Assembly: GCF_000485595.1 (NCBI RefSeq) | Contig: NW_014577195.1 | Location: forward strand, 188,116-230,859 | Source of the DNA: Priapulus caudatus | Taxonomy: Eukaryota; Priapulida; Priapulimorpha; Priapulimorphida; Priapulidae | Length of the DNA: 42,744 nucleotides | Direction of reading: 5' to 3' | In this document: positions 21,716-32,377 of the stretch, one piece after another | Layout: each line of letters opens with the position of its first letter | Position numbering within the stretch: position 1 is the stretch's first letter | Position numbers and translations under genes: made by a program | The notes under the pieces: model-generated | Database searches by the model: none | What the model was told of the DNA's origin: nothing | Seen by the model: the letters and a program-made list of their open reading frames with translations, nothing else

Positions 21716-24145
21716 TACCGACCAATGAAAGCGCAGGAATAGGGCATGTGGTTTAAAATGTCGGCGCCCACTGAACAGCAGAAAACTCTACTTTTCTGTA
21801 GATTCTGTGATTGTGCACGTACACGTGCGTGCGTGCGTGTGTGCAACGCGTATTTGCTTGTTGGCCTGCGTAGCCACCTATGTATTGTATAAGACTAGAG
21901 TAACTGTAATAATTCTGTGGTTATAGCATTATACTGCCTACAGCTTTAGTGCAATAGCACATGTATCTACTGTTCGCGAACCTGGTCACACTATACGATC
22001 ACACGTGCCTGTTATACGTAACACACGAGCTTCGCTATAATACTCCCCTAATAGGAATAATCTCAGAACATAGCCTCTTGAACCTAAACGTGATATAGCG
22101 CATGTAAGCCACATTGCGTGTCAGGACAGCTCTCTTGCTGTGTGTTGTCGTTCTCGCGTCCATAAATTGTCGCGATAAGTGCGCGCAGCTTTGCGAGCAT
22201 TGCGGTTTACCGCAAGACAATTACCACAAGGGCATTGTCACACCCCCGGCAGCTGCGATTGATTATCTGCCACCGCTGAATCATAAAAGCAATAGACCCC
22301 CTCCCACTACCACCACACACGCGCGCGCACACACACACGCACACGCACACACTACCACCATCGACTGCTGCCGCCATGCACCTTCTCTAAGAGCTTGTCA
22401 CAGCCGCCATTCTTATTTGCCATCGCCACTGATCATCGCTCATTCGAAATAAATCCTAGCCACGCGTTTTGTTGTTTGGTTACTTGTGTCGTAGTCCCGT
22501 GGTCATAGATTCATGTATATTAAATGAACGTGGAAATAGGTCAAATGGGCAAACGGGACCTTAGAAATGAGATATTAGCGCCTTATGACCAATAAGTAGA
22601 TTCTAAATTACGTGTGTATGTGACTGTACTATATGCACAGTTACATGTTTGGCTGTTATACAATACCAAGACTATGTACTATACATTATTATTCCTGGGC
22701 GTGTGCGCTTAGTATCAAGACGATGCCCTACGATACGGCACATATTGTATGGCCAATGCCCATAAGCTCTGCGGCTACGGTCATACATCACGGAAAATTC
22801 CGCCAACAAATTAGTATGGGACGTTTCGCATCAAACACTAATAATACCTATGTGTTATGAGCTCTTCTCCATATTGCTGTTACCATGCAACTGTCAGTCG
22901 GACAGTTAGATGCCAGTGTAGCAGCTAGTGCTCTTGTCAGGAGGCAGTGAGTGAGCATCTACAGGACGCAGGAGAACCTAGAGAGTAACATCATAGCAAA
23001 ATTTCTATGCTGGACTCTTGATTATAATCAACAGGCCCAGGTGTTTATGCCGCAGTGAGACGCAAGCTCGCGGCTCTAAGAAAATACATTTTCGTTTGAG
23101 AAACGAATCGGGACTAGGTAGATGAGGGTGGAGAGAGAGCCTACGCGAACTATCAGCGGCGTTGTTGTCCTGATATGAAGGCCGCATGTCTGACTCGCCT
23201 GTCTTACATTCACCAGACACCTGTACCAGTGCTGTACTTGATAGGCTGCAAATTTACACGCGTGTCGCGGCGTCTTATCTGGTTGAGAGCATGCAGCTGT
23301 CTATAGGCGATTATTATTACTTGCGTACTCGTCCCTTGGACGTAGATTTTACCGTCCTCTTGCGTATAAGGCAGTCGATTTGTCCAACCCCCATGTTGTT
23401 CTGTCATCTCTCGTCTCGTCAGTCACTGATGGCGGGGCGATCGGGGCTTGAATGGATGACAGTAGAATGACTCATGCTGTCTTCTCCTGCGCGTTGTTGA
23501 GTGACTTATTTGCATTGGGTGATTTTGTACTGGATTCCTTTCGCAGTCTATATGCGCTCGTGCATGTTGCCTCTCCCCGGGCATCCCTTCTCCACACATC
23601 GGCCAGCGTACTTCGCTTATTACATACACTATATGAGGAGGATGACTCACTCATTCATAGCTTCGGTAGCTATGTTATGAGAGTATAATCAATGATTATT
23701 AATCATAAACGTTTGAGAAATCACCTACCGCGTATAATATATGTGGTTTGAGGGAGAACCTCGTTTCAACTTTATATTGCAATCGTAGGTCGAAACTAAC
23801 GCCCCTACAAAAACTAAAAACTAATCATAAACATAAACTAAAAAAAACAGAATAATATCCGTTTTTCGCCTAAGATATAGAAATTAATCGTCACTGACTT
23901 GCAATATTGAGTGACAGATAGGCATTCTTAGATGATCAGTACTGGATGACAATTATCTTTCCATTTTCGCTTTCCATTGAAACGTATTTAACAAAACGTC
24001 TGGCGAACGAATGATGCTTCTATTATGATCCGCCCCCCCCCCATGCGACAGTTTGCATGTAGCAATTACTGAACCAAGACTGTAGGTGATATATCGACGC
24101 AATTTATGCCAGGCGTTAGTCAGTCTCTGGTGACCACGGTGCCAT
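21716..24145. other. No secure gene; one weak open frame
   Basis: An ATG frame at 23186-23470 (94 codons, including VAASYLVESMQLSIGDYYYL) is partly overlapped by another at 23452-23688. Neither matches a known family and both fit chance. A CA-rich run is at 22314-22352. A frame at 22114 looks like a signal peptide but has no ATG. Confidence 0.4.
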
Positions 24146-24212
24146 GGCCGACGTCTTCTAAATAGGACAGGCGATATATAATAATATCAGAAGCGAATAA
24201 TAGACGTCGGCC
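24146..24212. repeat. Inverted repeat GGCCGACGTCT with decayed MITE core
   Basis: Exact 11-bp arms (24146-24156 and 24202-24212) flank 45 bases that contain ATATCAGAAGCGAATAATAG, a diverged form of the TATCAGRAGTAGATAAT arm. Confidence 0.6.
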
Positions 24213-26563
24213 GTAATATAATAATAATGTGTATATAATGGGTAGACATATATTTATATTTACATATGTCGTGCATAAACATAACTTTATCTAAGCATAT
24301 ATAGGAAATGATAACTGGACAATGTAATAAGTCAGCTTGTCCTGTTTGGCGATATCTCTGGTAATATCACGTGTGTTTTCGAGCTTCGATAAAGAGGCAA
24401 CCCATTAATCTTACTATTCTTAGCCAGCTCCTGCTGCTAGGAGTGAAGAGAGAGAAGGGGGGACAGACCAGCGCGACAGACGATTTATGTTAGCGCTTTA
24501 CTGAAGCAAAGTACATCAGGTTTGCACGACAAATAGAGATGGATATATAGGCATTGTTTTGCCACACTGATAAATGCACAGCAAATCGCTGTTTATTCGA
24601 TTCGTAGATAATTTATTTGTGGCTTGTGTTGTGATCCCATTTCAGGCCATTGTTAAAAGATTTACTGTTTGCAGTAAACAGAATCTTTGCAACGCAGATG
24701 TGGGTATAAACAACGAGGATGGTACGCCTTTTGCACACGTACTAGCTGTACTCATATACTTAGATAACAATTTGAATTATGAATTAACATGATCATAATG
24801 GACCACTCAATGCCATACAATAAATTTTTAAATGCAGCTTAAAATATATATATTTGATTGCTTACGGATAGCTGAAGGAAATGAGCAGTAGCGCTGCCAG
24901 TTTAAAAAAAGCCAAGCAAACTGAATTTTTTTAATGGTGATCTGTTACACCTTAAAAGCGATAAAAGTTTTTGGTCTGAATTAAATTTCTACAAAGAAAG
25001 GCTGTAAGCCTCGAATCATGTTTTATTTACTCTAACTATACTACTGCCGTTTTTGTAGGCCTGGTGCCACGAGAAGTGTGTCTTTACTGTGCAAGAGTGC
25101 ATGTCGATTCCGTAGAGAAATTGCGAATGGTGACAGGTGTTCCCCAGTTTGCCTTCCCGAGTGCAAACTGTTGTATCCTGTTTCCAGAGTTGTTAAAGTT
25201 TTGTTAGCCACGCACAAACTATTGATTCAATCGAATACTAGTACTGCCCGTAGTATATTGCTGAAAATAGTGACATGGAGATCGATCCGTGTTGATCAAT
25301 TACTCTGGGCAAGGCTGCAGGGAAAGCAGGAGTGAAAGTGTAATGCATGTAGACATGGGTGTGTCGAAACTGAATGCGAATTTTCGGAAGTACAACTTCT
25401 GGGGATTTTGAAAGCAGGCAATTTAAATGTCCATAAAATCAGAACTGTACTATGTCAATTAAGTCGAGCTAACAAGAATTTTATAGAAATTCTAACTTAC
25501 ATTTCTGCGCAAAGTTATTGTATTGATACGATAAGATCAAGTATGCCATTAATTGCTCTTATATGTACAGTGTGTTGCTTATGTTCGTTTAATATTACCA
25601 ATAATTGCCCAGTCTCTCATCTGGTATACGTGTGCCATTGTCAATTAATGATCAACGAAACGACACCGGAGTAAAATTAGAAGCAGCAACCCAATAAAGC
25701 ATCACTGAAATGTTGGCTTTCTATGCTGAAACGACAGCATCCGCAAGAACCAATGTTTTTTGGAGAAACCGCTCTACGACTATGAAAGATTTCGGGCTAG
25801 CCATAGTCAATTTGTTTGCCGTGTTGTCAAAGGCATGTCTGGGTTTTCTATAAACCGACCAGGCTCTCCGACTGTTACACGACGGAGGGGACGACTGTTA
25901 CCTCGGCCGACTGTTACCGGACGACTGTTACCTCTCGCCACGTAGTGTTAAGCGAGATGGGAACTTGTGGCTAGGTTTTCTACTGCTTAATTATTAACGG
26001 TGAACGTGGGTAAAGAATGTGTGCGCAAGGAAAAAGAAAAAAGGCTATTTCCAGCTCGCTGTCAGTCACTTGACTTCTACGTGTGACTATTGAGAACAGT
26101 TCAAAACAAGAAAAGATCGTCTGGGGGGGGGGGTTGCTTCGCACTCATTAAAACTGTTGGGACCAGTAACTTTTGACATCATTTGATCCAATTTCTGTCA
26201 AACAGACTCTCTGTGTGCAGTTGCGCCTACTCCAAATGTTAGAACACACATGTGCATTGCTCTAAGACCCGTTCTTACTATTCTTTTTCCTGCATAAAAA
26301 AAATAAAAATAAAAAAATGTAAAAAATAAATAAAAATGAAGAAATAAAAAGAAGAACACGTCTAACTAATAAACAGCCCAATGGGGTAAAATAATGGTTG
26401 GTAAAACATGAGAACGGGAAAGGTGTTTGAGACCCTCACTTTAAAGCATCGTTCAACCCCTGTGCATGAGTTGTTGTTGCACTAACAATTAAGTCACTGT
26501 TTATGAGTTCATAATTTCTGTACATTAACCTAGTGAAAAATATTTCGATTGCCTTATTAAGTT
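24213..26563. other. No recognised gene upstream of spastin
   Basis: This stretch could hold the missing first spastin exon, but I found no frame with the expected MIT helix 1. Frames at 24574, 25078, 25408 and 25760 are short and unrecognised. CGACTGTTAC occurs about four times at 25868-25930. A/T runs cover 26290-26360. Confidence 0.4.
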
Positions 26564-26689
26564 ACTAGCGGGATACCCGGCGTTGCCCCGGGAAATCAGT
26601 GGCGTTACTCAGTTGGTGACCGCTTGGTTGAAAGGAAAATACCCCAAAAAATCTAACTATCTATCTATCCATGCATGCATGCATCCATC

Positions 26690-26836
26690 CATTCCATGCC
26701 ATGCCATCCCATCCCATCCCACTGCATCCCATCCCATCCCATATCCCATCCCATGCCATCCCATGCCATCCCATAACATGCCATGCCATCCCATCCCATC
26801 GCATCGCATCCCATTCCATCCCATCCCATCCCATCC
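26690..26836 (+). repeat. (CATCC/CATGC)n minisatellite
   Basis: Pentamers CATCC, CATGC and CATTC in tandem inside the repeat element. Apparent His/Pro/Ser or Met/Gly/Trp frames on the two strands are repeat artefacts. Confidence 0.92.
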
Positions 26837-26969
26837 CAAACAGTAAAAAATAATAAGAAATCAAAAGATAAAAGACATTAAAAATAAAAAATAAAAGTAA
26901 AATAGTAAAAATAATACATACTAAAGAGGTAGGTAAAGGGAAAAAAAGGAAGAAAAGGGGAAAATAAGT

Positions 26970-27040
26970 TCCCCAGCCGGGACTCGAACCCGGAATCCCG
27001 GTGTAGGAGACAGATGTTCTAGCGATTAGGCCACTGCGCC
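26970..27040 (-). tRNA. tRNA-Arg(CCT)-like sequence, probably a pseudo-tRNA inside a repeat
   Basis: On the minus strand, box A TGGCCTAATCG and box B GGTTCGAGTCC are both perfect. The T arm is CCGGG-TTCGAGT-CCCGG. A CTCCTA loop and the general sequence resemble animal tRNA-Arg(CCT). The acceptor ends (GGCGCAG with CTGGGGA) pair poorly and the anticodon stem is broken. It lies within the ACTAGCGGG repeat copy, next to an A-rich tract. It is more likely a tRNA-derived Pol III promoter in a repeat than a working tRNA. Confidence 0.6.
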
Positions 27041-27181
27041 GTTAAGGGTATACACCATAGATTCACACGTACGTGATGTTAATCTGTACGCACCACCATC
27101 TATTGATAAATAGAATTTTTATCAATTTTAAACTTTTTAACTTTTTGCTCCCAGACGTGCTGATTCTGAAAATATCTTTAG

Positions 27182-27331
27182 TTTTCCTCTAAGTTGCGTA
27201 GTTCTCTAGTTATGCGAGTATGGACTAATTCGGCTGAACAACTATATATATATAGATTTTCCTCTAGGCTGCGTAGTTCTCTAGTTATGCGAGTACGGAC
27301 TAATTCGGCTGAACAACTTTATATATATAGA
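27182..27331 (+). repeat. 75-bp tandem duplication at the repeat's 3' end
   Basis: TTTTCCTCTAAGTTGCGTAG at 27182 and TTTTCCTCTAGGCTGCGTAG at 27257 begin two nearly identical units, each ending in TATATATATAGA. Confidence 0.9.
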
Positions 27332-27336
27332 TTATA

Positions 27337-27395
27337 TCAGTAGCAGATCACTAGAATCACTCCTTCTAATCATCTACTCCCTGATTATATTCATG
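27337..27395. mobile_element. Decayed palindromic MITE copy
   Basis: TATCAGTAGCAGAT on the left and ATCTACTCCCTGATTATA on the right are diverged arms of the TATCAGRAGTAGATAAT family. It sits directly after the TATATAG end of the preceding repeat. Confidence 0.4.
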
Positions 27396-27514
27396 TACAA
27401 TGTTTGCCCTTGTAGCAATTAGACAAATAAAGGGGATTTTTGGCTACAAACATGCCATGAAGTGGTTACTATACCGATAAATAGGGTTAATGCAAGCTTG
27501 CTTAATTTCTGCAG

Positions 27515-27682
27515 GACGTAAGGACATAGCTATGGAGCTGTACAAGCGTGGCATTGCTGAGCTGCACTGTGGCATCGCTATCAACGTGTCTGGTACCGGC
27601 AGTCACAGGGAGCGAGCGCAGCGGCTGAAGGAGAAGATGCGAGCGAATCTACAGATGGCTCTTGACAGACTGGACTACCTAG
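27515..27682 (+). CDS. SPAST: Spastin exon: MIT domain
   Basis: The acceptor is TTTCTGCAG before 27515 and the donor is GTATCC at 27683. The exon needs one upstream base to complete its first codon (x+GA) and ends one base into a Glu codon. The translation [12 protein letters not shown], then [19 protein letters not shown] and DRLDYL, follows MIT helices 2 and 3 of spastin. The preceding helix is missing, so at least one upstream exon must exist. An ATG at 27490 opens this frame but lies in the intron and would give a truncated MIT domain, so I do not call it the start. Confidence 0.95.
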
Positions 27683-29805
27683 GTATCCAGCTTGTGTCAC
27701 TTGTATTCCTGTCACAAGCACCTCACTGTCACTTCTCTCCACTCTACCAGCGTCTAGTTAGTTCAGTTGTGCATTACTGTTGCTCTGGGTTTTTTTCATA
27801 ATTTTTTTCTCATTAATCTTTCATAATTTTTTTTTTATCAATTGTTTTCATAAGCAAGAAATGGTATGGAGAACATGAATGTGATTTGTTTATGCAGCAC
27901 TATTGTGGTAATGCCATATAATGATAGTCTCACGCTGGCTCAGCTGCTCCCCACTTCCAGCAGTTATGCACTTGATGAACGTAAAATGTCTTGCATGGGT
28001 CAGTATTTATGTGGTCTACACGTGTGTGTGTGTGTGTATCTAGTAATTAGTTGTGCAATATTTTGGTTGCTTTTCATTGTGCGCATGTCTCTCTTCTTTT
28101 CTCTTTTTCTAGAGCAATTAGAGCTGGTAAAACGTTTAGAGGAAGGCACACTAGATGACTCATTGTACGCGGTGTACACGCAGTGTAGCGGGGCTCATAA
28201 TGCTAAGACGAAGTCAAAAAACACCTGTAGACCGCACGTGATGCAGAGCAGTCCAAAAACGCCTGTAAGCGTGATTCGGAGTAAAAGTGAAACGAGGAGT
28301 GGCGACAGGAAAGCTGCTGCACCTGCCGCCGTGCACAGTAAGTGGGCGGGAAAAGGCGTCACGTCTACCGCTGCAGCTTCTGCAGGTAAACAGACAGCGA
28401 CTGAGTTTGCCTTCGCTTCTGCCACGTCGGTTGGAGCGTGAATGAGAAGCAGTGGGAAGTAGAGAACAATGCGAGGCTGCATCAGTCGTGTGTGCTTTTG
28501 ATCTTCAATTTCGATTTCCACGTTTTGGCATGTGTGCAACTAGTGAATGGGCTAGGAAATATAGAAACTCTACTTTGCTGCATTGTACATGTACAGTCTG
28601 ATAGCAGACGATCCATACACTAAACATTCGACAATTTAAAGACGCTTAATTATCTACTTCGCATATATGCACACAACTAAGAAAGAAATCCAATGCAATA
28701 CTCATAAACGCGCACTCACTAGCATGCACACCCACATACCTGAACTCATGCACACTCACATGCACGCACTTCCGTACGGTTTTGCATAGGACAGAAGTCT
28801 TTCCTCATACAACTAACTTACAAGAACAACCAATAGTACGGTGAAGTCCAACCAGCAAGTTATGTAGTCTGTATATAACTTCACTGCCAGCTGCACTTTG
28901 TTTTGGACTAATTTTATGTTTCTAGTTAGTTATAGTCTTAGGTTATCTGGTAGGGGCACGTGTGTTAACTCTTTGTAATAGTCTGTTTATTTGATTATGT
29001 TTTGTGTTATTTAATCGTGTTTATATTATTTACATGCAATATCGATTTACTATGTCGGTTCGTACCAGCATCAAATAGGCATCATATATGTAAAATTTAT
29101 TATGCATAATTATGAATTTGTGTAAATTTATTTCACCAGTGCAATAAATACATGTGGTAAGGACATAAAAAATGTGGCAGAACCCAATTGCGATCATAGA
29201 GTGTGTAAAATGAATGGCGGTCGAATAGACAAAAAAAAGGGGCGAAGAATAAGTGAAAAGGAAAGATGGGGTGTTATATAGAAAAGAGTAAAGGGTGGAT
29301 AAATACAGTTAACTCCCCCAATACCAACTACTCTCAGGACCATCCATTTAGCTCGTTTTTTTGTGAAGTTTTCTTTATACGTGGCGGGTAGGGGGGTCAC
29401 CTTACATTCCTCAGATGGTGTAAAAACTTGAAAAATTGTTCAGTTTAACGTGAGGTTCGGTTTTGAGGACGTTCGGAATTTGGAGAGTTGACTGTATAGA
29501 ACCAGAGAGAGGAGCGAGTGAGTGAGATATATGTAAAACGACAGATGGGAAGAGAGAGCCAGCGAAAGAGAGAGAAAGAAAAGTGGGAAGAGCAAGAGAG
29601 AGGAGGGAGAAAGGGATGGGGAGAGACAGAGGGATTGGCAAAGCAAGAGCAGGTCATAGGCTTAAAGAGAGAGGAGGGATGTTTATAGAGAGGGTGTAGA
29701 ACGACCCCATCATAGCCGACGAGAAGAAAAAAACAGAAAGGAGAGAGAGAGCCAGAGAGAGAGCCAGAGAGAGAGAGAGAGAGAGACAGAGCAGAGAAAG
29801 GGAGA

Positions 29806-29851
<46 letters not shown>

Positions 29852-32312
29852 GCGAGATGGATCGAAGGAGGGAGATAAGGCCAGATAAGGGAATTGCATG
29901 AGAGGTAGGAGGAACAATACCGAATAGGGTAGCTCTGCAGTCTGAACTACTGAGCGGGCAGCAGATATATTAAAATATTTCGATATGTGATTGTATTCAT
30001 ATGAGAGTCTAACGGATTAGAAAACGTGCTTGTGAGGTCTAGCACCTTCAAGAATTCTGCAGATGCAGTCAGCCTTGTTGTCTGAGAGACGACCTATTGA
30101 TTATTATGCAGCAGCAGTTACCTGGAGCAAGAGCAATTGATGACGATTGCAGGCAGTTATTGTCCTAAACGTATGTTTCCTACTTACTACTGCCATGAGT
30201 TAATACGTGCTTTTCGATAAAAGACGGAAGCTTCTGCCAAGGTAGTTCTGCCTGTGTAGGTACAGGTACCTGTAGCAGGAGTGCAGTGACTGCACGGGTA
30301 GAGCTACTGTCATCAAGACAGATGTTTAGTGGCAATAATAATAGACTAATTTGTGCTGTCGTGTATTTATACAGTTGAATGAAATGCCCACAGATTGACA
30401 TGGATTTTGATGGAGGCATCACACAGTTAGTGTACTGGCTTTTGTCAGGTTGCGTTGCGTGGCATGGCTATTTCCTGCTAAAAGCTTGTCGTTATGTGCT
30501 AGATCAGCAGTATCCCGAGTTTCAATGTAATCTTTTTCTAGACTGTGATAATTGCTTAAGAGTGTTCTGCAGGGTTCCTTCTGAGGGAAAATTAGACTAA
30601 GGAGGTAATGGCCAGTTTGGGGAAAAACGTGCATGATGGATTCAAAGGCGTGCCACGGGCACGCATGCGGACGCTGCAGGCGGATGCGGGGGGGTGTTAG
30701 GTTGTTCTCCCAGCAAAATTTAAAAAATTTGAATTTCTTAGACTGCATTTGAGGCACTCTGAAAATAGAATTTCACTTGCCACATGACTCAGTAAACGCA
30801 CATGGCAATCTAAATATGCCAGAAGCACGTGGTGATTTATATATTTTCAGGTTGACACTATTTTGACAACGGTGGGTAAATACAGGAACATTTTCACAAC
30901 GGCGATGTTAAATTTGACAACGGCGGTGCGCCACTGTGCCTCATGTATAAGAAACCCTGTTCTGTCAGAATTCCTTAAATAGTAAACATTACCTTTGGTG
31001 GCATGTTTCCTTAAGTGACTGTTTTACTGTTCCTTATATAACTTCTATGAACAATTTACATAGAGGTTTTAATGCTCTAATCAGAAATCAGTGCTATTTT
31101 ACAGAAAAGAATCTACTTTTTAATTATTATTCTAGCTACTGCAACCACAAAATCAGAGGGAAGGGGTGGAGTCCATCATACACTCACCAATAAAAGTCAA
31201 AGCTTGCCACGAACCAAGCCCACCGTTGCATCACGGAGTCCACTGACACAGCGTCGTATGTGCCCACCATCACCATCTTCTGGGGTCAGGAGGAACTATT
31301 CACAACCAACCGTGGCTACTACTGGCAAGGTATAGGATGTAATGAGAGGGGGAGAGGGAAAGAGAGTAGAGGAGGGAAAAGGGAGGAAGAAACATATAGA
31401 CAGAGACTGCAAATGAGACCTGAGGAGGGAAATTGAGGAACTGAAGGAGAGGAGGGAAATAGAAATAGAAAGAAAAAATCAACACTTGAGTGTTTACTTG
31501 TGAAACGATGCTGTCGCAAGCATCCACATCTAATGCTCACACATACGTGAGGCTCACAACTCTAGCTGCCATGCGTCACCCGACACCCTCGCATACGTTG
31601 TGACTCACTCTCACATGCTCCTTCCTCGATGCATTATCTGACTTTGATGCGACTCGCTCTCATACGCTCCTGCCTCGGTGCGTTATTTGACTTTGACGTG
31701 ACTTGTTTTCACACGCTCCTTCCTCGGTGCATTATTTGACTTTGACAAAACTCGCTCTCACACGCTCCTGCCTCACGGTGCGTTATTTGTTTTTAACGTG
31801 ACTCACTGTCACACGCTCCTATCTCACAGTATGTAACTTGAGTTTTACGTGACTTGCTCTCGCACGCTCCTGCCTCACGGTGTGTTACAGGTAAAGGGTT
31901 CTCCAGCGCGAGCGACACGTGCAGGACGCATTGAGAAGAAGCCGCGTGCACTGAAGAACGTGGACTCTAAGCTGGCCAACGTGATCCTGGATGAAGTCGT
32001 CGATTCCGGCCCCACCATCTACTTCACCGACGTCGGTAACGAGCATTCTGTTGTCGTTAATGGCCGTGTGATTAGTGCTCTGCGTGCGCGTGTGTGGGTG
32101 TGTGTGTGTGTGTGTGTGTGGGTGTGTGTGTGTGTGCGCGCGCACGTGCGTGTGTACGTGTCTGTGTGTGGCTGGCTATATGAGTGCAAAAGTAAGTGTT
32201 TATTTGTGTGTACATGAGTGTGTATGCGTGTGTACGTAATGTGAAAACGTATGTCACGGTAAGTACTGTTACTTTCTCTCTCCCTCTCTCTGTCTCTCAC
32301 TCTCTCTCCCCC

Positions 32313-32377
<65 letters not shown>

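Larger units (their letters stand above)
26564..27334 (+). mobile_element. ACTAGCGGG interspersed repeat, long copy
   Basis: It starts ACTAGCGGGATACCCGG with a small hairpin CCCGG-CGTTGCC-CCGGG. It shares the first 100 bases with the copy at 1360, then holds a (CATCC)n array, an A-rich tract, a tRNA-like sequence, and a final 75-base unit present twice. It ends CTGAACAACTTTATATATATAG. Both ends match the 182-bp copy. It looks non-autonomous; Helentron-like affinity is a suggestion only. Confidence 0.65.

Noticed and set aside
22114-22452. Frame whose translation looks like a signal peptide followed by Cys-rich sequence
   Set aside because: The first codon is TTG, a stop lies just upstream with no ATG between, and the tail runs into a CA repeat.
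23186-23688. Two overlapping ATG frames of 94 and 78 codons
   Set aside because: They overlap in different frames, the minus strand is also open there, and no family is recognised; considered and dismissed as the missing spastin first exon because no MIT helix 1 is present.
25078-25335. Frame considered as the missing first exon of spastin
   Set aside because: No MIT-like helix, and no donor in the required phase after a suitable sequence.
26583-26864. His/Pro/Ser-rich and Met/Gly/Trp-rich frames
   Set aside because: Produced by the CATCC minisatellite inside an interspersed repeat.
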